Origin: JABFRZ01 sp964631945
GTDB lineage: Bacteria > Planctomycetota > UBA1135 > GCA-002686595
NCBI GenBank assembly: GCA_964631945.1
Contig: CAZWAY010000001.1
Coordinates: 68,155 to 132,154, forward strand
Reading direction: 5' to 3'
Length of the DNA: 64,000 nt
A program made the position numbers and the translations under genes. Of this stretch, positions 18,201-27,905 are shown piece after piece (within the stretch, counting starts at the first letter, position 1; the number at the start of each line of letters is the position of its first letter). Below the pieces are notes generated by a model that had not been told where the DNA came from, made no database searches, and saw only the letters and a list, made by a program, of their open reading frames with translations.

Positions 18201-20129
18201 TCAGTGGGCCACGAGCTCCAGGTCGAAGGAGAGGTCGTCGCTGGTCGCGCTCGCCTGGTGGAGCTCGACGGCGATCGTGTTGGTGCCGTCCACCAGCAGG
18301 CGCGGGTCGAGGCTGGTGGTCTGGAACAGGTTCTCGTCCGCGCCCGCGACGTCGAAGCCGGCCAGCGTGCTGGCGCCGACGCCGGTGCGGGGCAGGTTGA
18401 AGCGCGCGGCTTCGGTGCCGTTCACGTAGACGAGCACGCCGTCGTCGCGCAGCAGCCGGCAGGCGAGCCAGTCGATGCTGGCGGCCTGGGTCACGCTGAA
18501 GGTCGTGCGCAGCCAGGTGGTCGGGTGCTTGGCCTGCGGATCGCCCCCGAAGCTCGCGACCGTCGCCTCGTCGCCCTCGCCGTAGCCGACCTGCGCGGGT
18601 CCGACGGCCCAGCCCGAGTCGTCGAAGCCCGGGTCCTTCCAGGTCGCCCCGGGCTCGAGGCCGGTGTCGAGGTAGCTCCAGTTCGAGCCGCGCGCGAGCA
18701 GGGTCGTGCCCGCCCCCAGCCCCACGAGCTCCAGCGCGAAGCTGATGTCGCTCGAGTTGGCCGCGGACTGGTGCACCTCGACCGCGATGACGTTCGTGCC
18801 CGCGACCAGCAGGCTCGGGTCGAAGGTGAAGGGGAAGAAGGTGGACTCCTCGTCGCCGCTGACGGCGGCCGAGGCCAGCGTACTGGCCGTGATCGCGCCG
18901 CCTGGCAGGTTCACGCGCGCCACCTCGGTGCCGTTCACGTGCACCACGGCGCCGTCGTCGTAGAGCAGGCGGAACTGCAGCTGGCCGAAGGCGCTCGGGT
19001 CGGCCACGGTGAACGAGCTCCGGAACCAGGTGGTGATGTACTTGTCAGCCGCGACCCCGCCGAAGCCCACCGTGGTGACCTCGTCCCCGTCGCCGTAGCC
19101 GAGCTCGGCATTGCCCGTACCCCAGGCGGAATCGTCGAAGCCCGGCGTGGTCCAGCTCGGGCCCGGATCGATGCCCGTGTCCAGGAACCTCCAGCTGCCG
19201 CCCGCGCCGATCAGCAGGGTCTGGCCGGGATCGATGCCGCCCTTCGGGAGCGTGAAGCTGTCCACCACCACGTCGTCCGTGGTGACGAACTGGATGCGCG
19301 CGAGCTGACCGTCGGCCCGGATGTCCAGCGCTCCATCCGCCGCGTTGAAGCGCAGCTCGCTGCCTCCGATCGGCGTGCCGAAGGCGTAGCGCGCGTTGCC
19401 GCCGAGGCCGTTCACGAAGTACGGGAAGCCCGAGACGCTCATGCGCTCGTACAGGTGGTCGTGACCCGTGAGCACGAGCGAGGCGCCCCACTCCCGGAAC
19501 GGCCACTGCAGTTCACCGTGGGAGCCGTGCACCGAGCTCGAGCAGTAGGGCGCGTGGTGCAAGTACACGACCTTGAAGGCCGCGCGCGAGGCGGCCAGGC
19601 GCTGCTCGAGCCATTGGGCCTGGATCGAGTCCGGCCCGATGCCGTCGGGCTCGGCGGGGTCGCTGTCGAGCGCGAACAGGTGCACGGAGCCGCGCCGGAA
19701 CTCGTAGTAGCGCTCGTTGCCGTTCAGCGCGAAGTAGCTCAGGTAGGGCAGCGCGCCGGCCGTCAGCCAGTCGTGGTTCCCGAGGCTCGGGAAGAAGCGC
19801 CTCGTCGCCGCGCCGGCGCCATAGGACCCGAGATAGGGATGGATGTAGTCGTGGTAGTGCTGCCCGATGTTCTGGTCGATCGTGGTCGCGCTCCCGCTGG
19901 GGTAGTTGTTGTCGCCCAGCGTGATCACGAAGCCCGGATCGAGCGCGTGCACCAGCGCCGCCACGGCGAAGGACCCGGGGTTGGTCGTGCCGTAGTCGCC
20001 GATGGCGACGAAGTGGACGGGCTCGCGCGGCAGGGGCCCCGGCTTCATGGGCTGGGTGGGCGCTGACTGGGCCGCGAGGAGCGGCGCGAGGATGAGGCCG
20101 AGGGTCGTGCCGAGGAAAGCGTTGCGCAT
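18201..20129 (-). CDS. Secreted metallophosphoesterase with two C-terminal beta-sandwich repeats
   Basis: 642 residues. The start at 20129 (MRNAFLGTTLGLILAPLLAAQ) gives a signal peptide. Residues about 30-260 hold the calcineurin-like phosphoesterase motifs in order: AIGDYG, GDNNYP, GNHDW, YLHHAPY and GHDHLYER, closest to purple-acid-phosphatase-like enzymes. Two similar domains of about 165 residues follow, each with FLDTGIDPGPSW, GFDDSAW, GYGDGDE, LLYDDGAVVHVNGTE and LVAGTNVIAVEVHQ, resembling galactose-binding-like modules. It probably hydrolyses an extracellular phosphoester; the substrate is unknown. No operon partner is evident. Confidence 0.85.
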   Translation of the reverse strand: MRNAFLGTTLGLILAPLLAAQSAPTQPMKPGPLPREPVHFVAIGDYGTTNPGSFAVAALVHALDPGFVITLGDNNYPSGSATTIDQNIGQHYHDYIHPYLGSYGAGAATRRFFPSLGNHDWLTAGALPYLSYFALNGNERYYEFRRGSVHLFALDSDPAEPDGIGPDSIQAQWLEQRLAASRAAFKVVYLHHAPYCSSSVHGSHGELQWPFREWGASLVLTGHDHLYERMSVSGFPYFVNGLGGNARYAFGTPIGGSELRFNAADGALDIRADGQLARIQFVTTDDVVVDSFTLPKGGIDPGQTLLIGAGGSWRFLDTGIDPGPSWTTPGFDDSAWGTGNAELGYGDGDEVTTVGFGGVAADKYITTWFRSSFTVADPSAFGQLQFRLLYDDGAVVHVNGTEVARVNLPGGAITASTLASAAVSGDEESTFFPFTFDPSLLVAGTNVIAVEVHQSAANSSDISFALELVGLGAGTTLLARGSNWSYLDTGLEPGATWKDPGFDDSGWAVGPAQVGYGEGDEATVASFGGDPQAKHPTTWLRTTFSVTQAASIDWLACRLLRDDGVLVYVNGTEAARFNLPRTGVGASTLAGFDVAGADENLFQTTSLDPRLLVDGTNTIAVELHQASATSDDLSFDLELVAH

Positions 20130-20318
20130 GGAGAAGTGCGAGACGAGGGAACCGACCCCTGGATCATAGGGTGCGCGGACGTTCCGCGCTGGGCTGGCCA
20201 GAGCTCCTGCCCGACCAGAGCCGACGCCTGGCTGCCTGCGCGCGTCGCAGAGCGGCAACGTCGAGCTCGACGCCGAGCCCGTCCAGCTGATCCCGGGAGC
20301 AAGCCGCGTCGGGTGTGC

Positions 20319-21692
20319 CTACTTGCCGGTCGAGATCCGGAGCTGCGCCGTGCGTCCGTGGAACTCGAAGCGCACCTGGCCGAGCTCGAGCGGCGCGCGC
20401 GTGAGCTCGTGGCGCAGGCCCAGCTCCACGCCGACGATTCCGCCGGGTCGCGGCGCGGATCCGAGCGCGAGGCGCCACTGCGGCGCGTGCACGAGCCGTG
20501 GATCGCCGCCGTCCTCGGGTTCGTAGCCGAAGAGCGCGCAACTCGTCAGCACGCGTTCGCGCTGGGGGTCGTCGAGGGCGAGCTCGACCGCGCTCACGTC
20601 GGCGAAGGGAGCGCGTGCGTGGAGCTCGAGCGCGTCCAGGCTCGCGGCGTAGCGCGTCAGGACGTCGCTGCGCGTGATGCCCGGCTCGCGCGGCGCCAGC
20701 TCGGCATGCCAGCCGGCCAGGAAGCGCGCGTCGTACTCGAGCGTGAAGAGCTGCAGCGGGGCGCTGGGCATCTCCACGCCGAGCAGGCGGAACCAGGGCA
20801 GCGTCTCCGTTCCGAGCGCGCGCGTGACCGGCGCGTCGAAGACCTCCACCTGGCTGGCGCGCAGGCGCCGCGCGAGCTCGTCGCTGGCGCCGACGCTCTC
20901 CAGCCCGAGCGCCAGGCCGCTGCTGCCGGCCGCCAGACCCGCCGCGCCCGCCGGCAGGAACTCGAGGTAGGTGCGCTGGCCGTAGAGGTACAGGCCGGTG
21001 TACGCGCCGTCCTTGCGCACGGTCTCGCGCTCCTCGCTCACGGCGAACTCGCCGCGCAGGAACGGCGAGTGCACGAGTGCGTCATAGGTCTCCCGCTCGA
21101 CCACGAAGAACACGTGGTTGAGCAGCACCGGCGCCGGTCGCTGGGCGCGCCAGCGCTCGGCCAGCGCCGCCAGCTCCCGCCATACCGGCGCCTCGCGATC
21201 GAGCGGCGAGGCCAGGCCCAGGACCTCGGTCGCGCGCGGCACGGGCCGACTCTCGAGCTCCAGCGCGAGCGCTAGCGGCTGACCCGTGACGAACGGATCG
21301 AACATCTCGACCACGGCCGTGAAGCGCGTGCCCGCTGGTCGCACAGACGCGCGGATCGAATCGAGATCGAGCGTGAGCCCGCGCTCCGCACCCACCGCGC
21401 GGCACAGACCGCGGTAGTAGCGCTCCAGGAAGGAGTCCAGGAACGCCTCGTCGACGACGACGTCGCCCTCGAGGCGCAGCGCCAGGGCATAGGAGAAGTA
21501 CGAGTCCGAGTCGGCCACGAACATCCCCGGCGCGAAGGCCAGATCCTCGAACCCGGAGAGCTCGATCTCGGGCGCGAAGTCGAGCGGGAACTCGAGGCGC
21601 TCGCCGCGCCAGCCGCTGGGCGGCGTCAAGAGCGAGGGCTTCGCTCCGGACTGGGGCAGCGCGAGCAAGACGAGCGCGGCGAGGGCGAGCAT
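20319..21692 (-). CDS. DUF5829-like exported protein
   Basis: 457 residues. The N-terminus MLALAALVLLALPQSGA is a signal peptide. The block VLLNHVFFVVERETYDALV, then FLRGEFAVSEERETVRKD and YTGLYLYGQRTYLEF, resembles DUF5829, an uncharacterised family I recall mainly from Bacteroidetes. No catalytic residues are known. The stop lies 10 bp before the start of nothing coding on this strand, while upstream it abuts the DUF1801 gene, so the two may share a transcript (10-bp gap). Confidence 0.65.
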   Translation of the reverse strand: MLALAALVLLALPQSGAKPSLLTPPSGWRGERLEFPLDFAPEIELSGFEDLAFAPGMFVADSDSYFSYALALRLEGDVVVDEAFLDSFLERYYRGLCRAVGAERGLTLDLDSIRASVRPAGTRFTAVVEMFDPFVTGQPLALALELESRPVPRATEVLGLASPLDREAPVWRELAALAERWRAQRPAPVLLNHVFFVVERETYDALVHSPFLRGEFAVSEERETVRKDGAYTGLYLYGQRTYLEFLPAGAAGLAAGSSGLALGLESVGASDELARRLRASQVEVFDAPVTRALGTETLPWFRLLGVEMPSAPLQLFTLEYDARFLAGWHAELAPREPGITRSDVLTRYAASLDALELHARAPFADVSAVELALDDPQRERVLTSCALFGYEPEDGGDPRLVHAPQWRLALGSAPRPGGIVGVELGLRHELTRAPLELGQVRFEFHGRTAQLRISTGK

Positions 21693-21702
21693 GGGTCCTC
21701 GT

Positions 21703-22053
21703 CTAGCGCGCCGCCTGGCGCAGGAGGGCTGCGAAGGCCCGCTCGTCGATGTCCGCGACCTTGCGCACCTTGATGTGGCGCACGTACTGCGCCTTGCCCT
21801 CGAGGAGGCCGCGCGGGTCGGTCAGCGCGGAGCCGTGGAAGAAGCCGAACTGGACGAAGCCCCTGTCCGAGTAGACGTAGGCGACCGGGGCCTTCGCCTT
21901 CAGCCAGCAGCCGTTGCCCCACTTCACGGACTCCGTGAGCTTCGGGGCGACGCGCTGCACGAACCTGCGCAGCGCGCGGATGATCGCGCGGTTCTTCGGC
22001 GGCTGATCCGCGAGGTAGAGGTCGAACGTGGCGTAGGCCTTCATCTTCGGCAT
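21703..22053 (-). CDS. DUF1801 family protein
   Basis: 116 residues starting MPKMKAYATFDLYLADQ, with an SD-like GGGAGTG about seven bases upstream of the ATG at 22053; a GTG nine bases earlier is a less likely start. Conserved parts are LTESVKWGNGCWLKA, FGFFHGSALTDPRGLLEG and VRHIKV, as in the YdhG-like DUF1801 fold. Function is unknown for the family. A degraded second copy of this gene's 5' end lies about 2.2 kb away, upstream of the prolyl oligopeptidase gene. Confidence 0.8.
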   Translation of the reverse strand: MPKMKAYATFDLYLADQPPKNRAIIRALRRFVQRVAPKLTESVKWGNGCWLKAKAPVAYVYSDRGFVQFGFFHGSALTDPRGLLEGKAQYVRHIKVRKVADIDERAFAALLRQAAR

Positions 22054-22080
22054 GGCGGTCACTCCCGACTCGGGCCCGGG

Positions 22081-24195
22081 CTACGGCCGCGGCCCGCCGA
22101 GCTCGCGCCACAGGAAGCGGTACGCCAGCGACGACATGAAGGCGCGCTGCCCGTTGTCCGCCGCGCCGCCGTGGCCGCCCTCGATGTTCTCGTAGTAGAG
22201 GACGTCGTGGCCCTGCTCCTCCATGCGCGCGACCATCTTGCGCGCGTGGCCGGGGTGGACGCGGTCGTCCTTGGTGGAGGTCATGAAGAGCGTGCGTGGA
22301 TAGGCCACGCCGGCCTCTACGTTGTGGTAGGGCGAGAAGCCGCGGATGTAGCTCCACTGGGCGGGGTCGTCGGGGTCGCCGTACTCCCCCATCCAGGAGG
22401 CGCCGGCCAGGAGCTCGTGGTAGCGGCGCATGTCGAGCAGCGGGACCTGACACACGGCGGCGCCGAAGAGTTCGGGGTAGAGCGTGATCATGTTGCCGAC
22501 CATCAGGCCGCCGTTCGAGCCGCCCATGACACCGAGGTGCGCGGCGCTCGTGACCTTGCGCGCGACGAGATCGCGCGCGACGGCCGCCAGGTCCTCGTAG
22601 CAACGCGTGCGGTGCTCTTTGAGCGCGGCCTGGTGCCACTTCGGGCCGAACTCGCCGCCGCCGCGGATGTTGGCCAGCACGTAGGTGCCGCCCTGCTCGA
22701 GCCAGCCCGCTCCGACCAGCGAGTTGTAGCCGGGCGTCAGCGAGACCTCGAAGCCGCCGTAGGCATAGAGCAACGTCGGCGTCGTGCCGTCGAGCGGCCG
22801 GTCGGCGCGGCGCACCTCGAAGTACGGGATCTTCGTTCCGTCCTTGGAGGTCGCCTCGTGCTGACCAACGGAGAGGTTCGCCGTGTCGAAGTAGCCGGGC
22901 GTCGACTTCAGGAGTCGCGGCGCGCCCTTGCCGATCTCGCCGACGTGCAGGCTCGGCGGGGTGAGGAAGCCCGTCACGCTCAGGAAGTACTCGTCCGACT
23001 CGTCGGCATCGATCGGGCTGGCCCCGACCTCGCCGATCTCGGGCAGGCCCGCCAATGCCTCGCGCGACCAGCCCTGCGGGCCGGGCGTGAGCACGTGGAT
23101 GCGGCTCTTGATGTTGTCGAGCGTCGCGAGCAGCACGTGGTGCCGCGTCGGCTGGTGACCCGCCAGCGACACGCGCTCGCTCGGCGCGAACAGGACCTCG
23201 TAGGCGGCCTTGCCGGCCAGGTTGTCCTCGAGCCGGGTCGCCAGCAGCGAGCCCGCCACGAAGCTCTGCCCGCCGACCTGCCAGTCGCTGCGCAGCTCGA
23301 GGAACAGCCACTCGCGCCAGAGACTCGCGTTGGCGTCCTCCTGCTTGGCGATCGGGAGCCACTTCCCGTGGCGCAGGATCGCCATCTCGTTCGTCCAGAA
23401 GGTCATGCCGCGCCCGGCGATGTCGCGCTCGAAGCCCGGCGTCGAGTCGTGCCCGACCGAGGCCGACACGTCGGTGGGCTGGCCCTCGTAGACGAGCTCG
23501 GCCGCCGCGAGCGGCGTCCCGCGCGTCCACAGCTTCGCCTGGCGTGGATAGCCCGACTCGGTCATCGAGCCCGGCCCGAAGTCGGTGCCGATCCAGAGGT
23601 GGTCCCGGTCGCGCCAGGCGACGTTGCTCTTCGCCTCGGGCACGTGGAAGCCGCCCTCGACGAACGACTTCGTGGTCAGGTCGAACTCGCGCACGACCTC
23701 GGCGTCCGAGCCGCCCGGCGACAGCGACAGGAGGCACAGCCGGTCCTCCGGCTCGAGCACGTCGGCGCCGTGCCAGACCCAGCTCACGCCCTCGGCCCGG
23801 CCGAGCGCATCGAGGTCGAGCACCGTCTCCCAGGCGGGCTTCGCCTTGGCGTACTCCTCGGGCGTCGTGCGTCGCCACAGGCCGCGCGGGTTCTCCGCGT
23901 CCTGCCAGAGGTTGTAGTAGAGCGCGCCGATCTTCCGGACGTAGGGGATCTTCTCGTTCGAGTCGAGGATCGCCTTGAGGCGCGCCTCGAGCGCATGGAA
24001 CTCGTCGTCGACGAGTTCGCCGGCGCTCTTCGCATTGTGTGCGCGCGCCCAGGCGAGCGCGCGCTCGGCGCTCACGTCCTCGAGCCAGAGGTATGGATCG
24101 TCGGACGCGGTTGCACTCGAGACCCTCTGGGGCGCGGCGGGTGCCGCGCAGGCGGTGGGGAGGACGGCGAGGAAGACGGGAAGGAAGCGACGCAT
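22081..24195 (-). CDS. Prolyl oligopeptidase family serine peptidase (S9)
   Basis: 704 residues. The start at 24195 (MRRFLPVFLAVLPTACAAP) gives an export signal, possibly a lipoprotein with Cys 16. The N-terminal half is the seven-bladed propeller (YLWLEDVSAERALAWARAHN). The C-terminal hydrolase has the Ser nucleophile in MGGSNGGLMVGN, the Asp in STKDDRVHPGHA and the His in IEGGHGGAAD. These are the complete S9A triad, so an active periplasmic prolyl endopeptidase is expected. The frame remains open upstream into a broken DUF1801 copy, which is not part of this protein. Confidence 0.9.
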   Translation of the reverse strand: MRRFLPVFLAVLPTACAAPAAPQRVSSATASDDPYLWLEDVSAERALAWARAHNAKSAGELVDDEFHALEARLKAILDSNEKIPYVRKIGALYYNLWQDAENPRGLWRRTTPEEYAKAKPAWETVLDLDALGRAEGVSWVWHGADVLEPEDRLCLLSLSPGGSDAEVVREFDLTTKSFVEGGFHVPEAKSNVAWRDRDHLWIGTDFGPGSMTESGYPRQAKLWTRGTPLAAAELVYEGQPTDVSASVGHDSTPGFERDIAGRGMTFWTNEMAILRHGKWLPIAKQEDANASLWREWLFLELRSDWQVGGQSFVAGSLLATRLEDNLAGKAAYEVLFAPSERVSLAGHQPTRHHVLLATLDNIKSRIHVLTPGPQGWSREALAGLPEIGEVGASPIDADESDEYFLSVTGFLTPPSLHVGEIGKGAPRLLKSTPGYFDTANLSVGQHEATSKDGTKIPYFEVRRADRPLDGTTPTLLYAYGGFEVSLTPGYNSLVGAGWLEQGGTYVLANIRGGGEFGPKWHQAALKEHRTRCYEDLAAVARDLVARKVTSAAHLGVMGGSNGGLMVGNMITLYPELFGAAVCQVPLLDMRRYHELLAGASWMGEYGDPDDPAQWSYIRGFSPYHNVEAGVAYPRTLFMTSTKDDRVHPGHARKMVARMEEQGHDVLYYENIEGGHGGAADNGQRAFMSSLAYRFLWRELGGPRP

Positions 24196-24243
24196 GGGGC
24201 TGGACCTCGGTCGGGGTGTACTCGGGGGCCAGCAGAGTAGCGG

Positions 24244-24306
24244 AGGTCTTCGGCGGCTGGTCGGCGAGTACTGGTCGAACGTGGCGTGGGCCTTCATCTT
24301 CGACAT
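24244..24306 (-). pseudogene. Degraded 5' fragment of a DUF1801 gene
   Basis: On the minus strand from 24306 the sequence reads MSKMKAHATFDQY, then continues as ADQPPK after a one-base deletion. This matches the start of the intact DUF1801 gene (MPKMKAYATFDLYLADQPPK). Similarity extends into the upstream non-coding bases (the GGGCCCGGG block near 24321-24330 and 22073-22080) at about 80% by eye over some 85 bp. The rest of the gene is absent. Confidence 0.75.
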
Positions 24307-24413
24307 AGAGATCACTTCTCGGGCCCGGGGGCGACGAGCGGGTCCATGACGCGGCGGAGAACCGTGCGCGCGCATTCTCGCGCAAGGCGCGGGGCAAAGC
24401 CCGAATCCCGCCC

Positions 24414-26384
24414 TCATCGACTCGCCTGGACGGGGACGGGCGCCCTCGGCCGCCGGTAGACCAGGGTGTCCAGCGCGCCGGGGCCGGAGAGCTCCACCGT
24501 CATCCCGACCACGCGCATCGGATCGAAGCCGCGTGTTTCCGTGGCCGTCGCGCTGGCGGCGAAGCCGGGCTGGGGCGTGAGCACCGTCAGGTCGAGCCGG
24601 CCGAATCCCGGCGGCCCGTGGACGGCGACGTCGCGCGTCCAGCCGGCGGGCACGAGGAAGGTGCGCGTGCGGCCGAGTGGATCGAAGAGCGTCAGGACGG
24701 CGCTCCCCGAACCCAGGTCCACCAGGTCGATCGAGCGCGGCGCGACCGCCTCGCCCCCGAGCTCGAGCGTCAAGCGCCCGCCACCCGAGTCGGCGTGGGG
24801 GTGGTCGTAGACCCCGGGCACGCTCTCACCCGGAGTCCCCTGCAGGATCAGGACGTTCCCGCGCCCGACGAGCAGGCCCGGGTCCGAGCCGGGGTCGTTG
24901 GGGCCGCCGCGGGTCGAGTCGAACACGGCCGCGCTCAGACCGGAGGCCGACAGACCCTTGACCTGCAGGCGCGCCCCGAAGCCGGGGTCCGGCGAAAGCG
25001 CGCGCCCGTTCTCCAGCGCGGCGAGCGCGTCGTTCTCGCGCTCGAAGTCGATGGTCACGGCCGTGTCGAGGAACAGCAGCCACACGGCGCCGACGTCCGA
25101 GAAGTAGCTCTGCCCACCGTCGTCGTCCCCGACGGCGCCCACCGCCAGCTCGAGACGCCCGTCGCCGTCCAGGTCGCCCAGCCCGGCCACGCCCGAGCCG
25201 AAATTGTCCTCCTGCGTCCAATCGCCGCCGCGCGCGCGCTTGGCGGAGATGCGCTGCGCGTCGTGGACGGTGCCGTCGGTCTTCAGGAAGAGCAGCCACA
25301 CCGCGCCGGCCCCGTACCCCCCGCCGTCGTCCTGCGGAGCGCCGACGGCCAGGTCCACGACTCCGTCGCCGTCGCAGTCGCCGACGTTCGCCACCGAGGC
25401 GCCGAAGAGGTCGACGTCCCCGAGGACGCCCGTGAAGCCGCCCGAGCCGGGGGAGATGTTCTGCTGCGCCTTCACCGTGCCGTCCGCGTTCAGGAACAGG
25501 ACGTAGACCGCACCGGTCGCATAGCCGACCTCGGTGTAGTACTGGTCGCCCGCGGCCAGATCGGGCACGCCGTCGCCGTCCAGGTCGCCCAGCGGCGCGA
25601 GCGCGCCTCCGAAGTAGCTGAAGACGCTCGACGAGCCGTCGAAGCCGCCCACCGTCGAGCTGATCTTCTGGTGCTCCCGGACGGAGCCGTCGGCGTTCAG
25701 GAAGAGGATCCAGATCGCCCCGCGCCCGCCGATGCCGTCGCCGCCGTCGTCGTCGCCGATCGCGCCCACCGCGAGCTCGGGGAGGCCGTCGCCGTCGAGG
25801 TCGCCGACGCGGGCGAGCGCGCGCCCGAAGGAATCGCCGGCCTCGAGCTCGCCGCTGAAGTTCCCGGCGATGGCGCTGATCTTGCGCTGCGACGCGACGG
25901 TGCCGTTCGGGTTCAGCGAGAGGACGTAGACCGAGCCCGCGGCGCTGCCGCCGTCGTCCTCCTCCGAGCCGACGGCGAGCTCGGGCCGGCCGTCGTGGTC
26001 GAGGTCGCCGAGGAACGCGAGGCTGATGCCGAAGAAGGCCCAGATGCTCGGGACGGCGCTGAGGCCGCCCTCGAAGTGCCCGATCTTCTGCTTGGCGCGC
26101 ACGGCGCCGCGGCCGTCGAGGAACAGGATCCACAGCGAGCCGGCGTCCAGCGCGCCGTCGTCGTCCCCGAACGCTCCGACGGCCAGGTCGCCGTGCCCGT
26201 CGCCGTCGAGGTCGCCCAGCCAGGCGATCGATTGGCCCCAGAAGTCGCGCTCCTGGAGGCCGCTGCCGAATCCGCCGAACTTGGCGCTGATCTTCCTGCC
26301 GAGGAGCAGGCTCGGAGCCTGCGCGTTCAGGCTGGCCGCGAGCGCGACGATCACGGGCACCAGGGAAACACGGATCGCTCTCAT
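24414..26384 (-). CDS. Secreted FG-GAP repeat protein
   Basis: 656 residues, start at 26384 with a perfect AGGAGG site five bases upstream. The signal peptide is MRAIRVSLVPVIVALAASLNAQ. Six FG-GAP units follow (FGRALARVGDLDGDGLPELAVGA, IWILFLNADGSV), then a C-terminal beta domain with GRGNVLILQGTPGES and LELGGEAVAPRS. It is a paralogue of the protein at 16239-18059, with different C-terminal sequence. Likely a calcium-binding surface propeller. Confidence 0.85.
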   Translation of the reverse strand: MRAIRVSLVPVIVALAASLNAQAPSLLLGRKISAKFGGFGSGLQERDFWGQSIAWLGDLDGDGHGDLAVGAFGDDDGALDAGSLWILFLDGRGAVRAKQKIGHFEGGLSAVPSIWAFFGISLAFLGDLDHDGRPELAVGSEEDDGGSAAGSVYVLSLNPNGTVASQRKISAIAGNFSGELEAGDSFGRALARVGDLDGDGLPELAVGAIGDDDGGDGIGGRGAIWILFLNADGSVREHQKISSTVGGFDGSSSVFSYFGGALAPLGDLDGDGVPDLAAGDQYYTEVGYATGAVYVLFLNADGTVKAQQNISPGSGGFTGVLGDVDLFGASVANVGDCDGDGVVDLAVGAPQDDGGGYGAGAVWLLFLKTDGTVHDAQRISAKRARGGDWTQEDNFGSGVAGLGDLDGDGRLELAVGAVGDDDGGQSYFSDVGAVWLLFLDTAVTIDFERENDALAALENGRALSPDPGFGARLQVKGLSASGLSAAVFDSTRGGPNDPGSDPGLLVGRGNVLILQGTPGESVPGVYDHPHADSGGGRLTLELGGEAVAPRSIDLVDLGSGSAVLTLFDPLGRTRTFLVPAGWTRDVAVHGPPGFGRLDLTVLTPQPGFAASATATETRGFDPMRVVGMTVELSGPGALDTLVYRRPRAPVPVQASR

Positions 26385-26612
26385 CGGAACCTCCTCGCTC
26401 GGCCCCCGAGCTCGGATCTAGCCGCTCCACCTGGGGATGCAGGACGCACCTGCGAACCTCCATACCCGCAACTTGACCAGGACGGAGCCAGGTTCTCACG
26501 AGCCACGCCAGGTCGCAAGAATGGTGATGGCTCGTCGGGAGGCCTGGGTCATGTCCGCTCGAGGGGGAGGGAGCGAACGGATCCCGGCGAGCCCGCGGGC
26601 GGCGGCTTGGCG

Positions 26613-27737
26613 CTACTCCTCGGCGACCCTCGTGCGCTTGGTGGGCTCGATCTTCGCCTGGCGGCCGAGCTCGCGGTGGATGCGCGCGACGCGCTCGACC
26701 TGGCCCTTGGCCGGGAAGCGCTCGTAGAAGCCGTCGGCGCGCAGCTCGCGCACGAGCCCGCTCCAGGGCGCCAGGCGGCGCGTCCAGCGCGCGAGGCGCC
26801 CGTCGGCCGGCTCGGCGTCGGCCACCGCGAGGTCGAAGCACACGCGCAGCATGGCCTTGAGCGTCACCGGGCGCGTCACCATGTGGTTGGCGCTGCCCCA
26901 GGCCTCGCCCCAGACCTTCTCGGCGGCCTTCAGGAAGTCGCGCACGACCTCGTAGCGGCGTTTGGCGGCGGCCATCGAGGCGTCGACCTTCCTCTTGCCG
27001 CTCACCCAGCGGTGGACCTCGTTGAACAGCTCGGCCTGCAGGATCCACTTCTCCTGCTTGGAGCGGCCGCCCAGGCGGTTGATCTTGTAGCGCAGCGGGC
27101 TGTCGGACTCGGAGTACAGCTTCTGCACGATGCGCGCGGCCAGCTTCTTGTCCGGCGCGGCCCAGGACACGCGCTCGTACAGGTCCACCAGGTGGCTCTT
27201 GTTGATGCGCGTCGGCGTCGAGTTGATGATCACGAACATCTCGGCCGCGAAGTCCTCGCTCTTGCCGTCGAACACGATGCAGGGCACGTGCATCGTCTTG
27301 GCCTCGTCCGGGCGGTGCTTCTGGAAGAAGTGCAGCGCCGCCAGGCGGTGCTGGCCGTCGATCACGAGGTAGCGCTCGCGCGGCTGCTCCAGGTCGCCCA
27401 CGTTCTCGAGTTTGCCGAGCGGCTCGAAGCGCAGTTTCTCGGACGTGAACAGGAGCACCGTGCCCGGGATGGGCGGCTGGCTCACGGCCGTCTCGTAGAA
27501 GTTCTCGATGGCCGCCACCTTCGCGCGCGAGATCTGGCGCTGGAAGGCCGCGTCGCTCTTCTCGATGCGCTGGATGAAGGAGGCCACCTCGTCGTCGCCC
27601 GCGACGACCTCGGCCTCGATCTTCTCGTCGTCGGCGTAGAAGCGACTGATGAAGCGGACCTTGGTGAGCAGGTCCTGGGCCGGATACGAGACGAAGTAGA
27701 AGACGCCGTCCTTCTGCCGGATCTGGGTCGCGATCAT
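26613..27737 (-). CDS. DGQHR domain protein (DndB-like)
   Basis: 374 residues with AGGAGAG six bases before the ATG at 27737. The diagnostic segment is YLVIDGQHRLAALHFFQKH, followed by FVIINSTPTRINKSHLVDLY, as in the DGQHR/DndB family of the ParB-like superfamily. DndB regulates DNA phosphorothioation clusters; related proteins occur in other defence and modification loci. No dndA/C/D/E, restriction gene or integrase is nearby, so it is an orphan here. A DNA-linked cytoplasmic role is inferred. Confidence 0.8.
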   Translation of the reverse strand: MIATQIRQKDGVFYFVSYPAQDLLTKVRFISRFYADDEKIEAEVVAGDDEVASFIQRIEKSDAAFQRQISRAKVAAIENFYETAVSQPPIPGTVLLFTSEKLRFEPLGKLENVGDLEQPRERYLVIDGQHRLAALHFFQKHRPDEAKTMHVPCIVFDGKSEDFAAEMFVIINSTPTRINKSHLVDLYERVSWAAPDKKLAARIVQKLYSESDSPLRYKINRLGGRSKQEKWILQAELFNEVHRWVSGKRKVDASMAAAKRRYEVVRDFLKAAEKVWGEAWGSANHMVTRPVTLKAMLRVCFDLAVADAEPADGRLARWTRRLAPWSGLVRELRADGFYERFPAKGQVERVARIHRELGRQAKIEPTKRTRVAEE

Positions 27738-27905
27738 CGGGCTCTCCTGGTGCGGTAGCCCGGAAGCTACCCGCCGGAGGCGTGGCCGTCACGGGCGCCT
27801 CGAGTCTCCCCGAACCGGACCGGGGGCCGGGTGGACCCCGGTCGGCCTGCCCCGACCCATCGGCACGCAGGGGGCGAGTGAAGGCGACCCGGGGGGGACT
27901 CCGAT

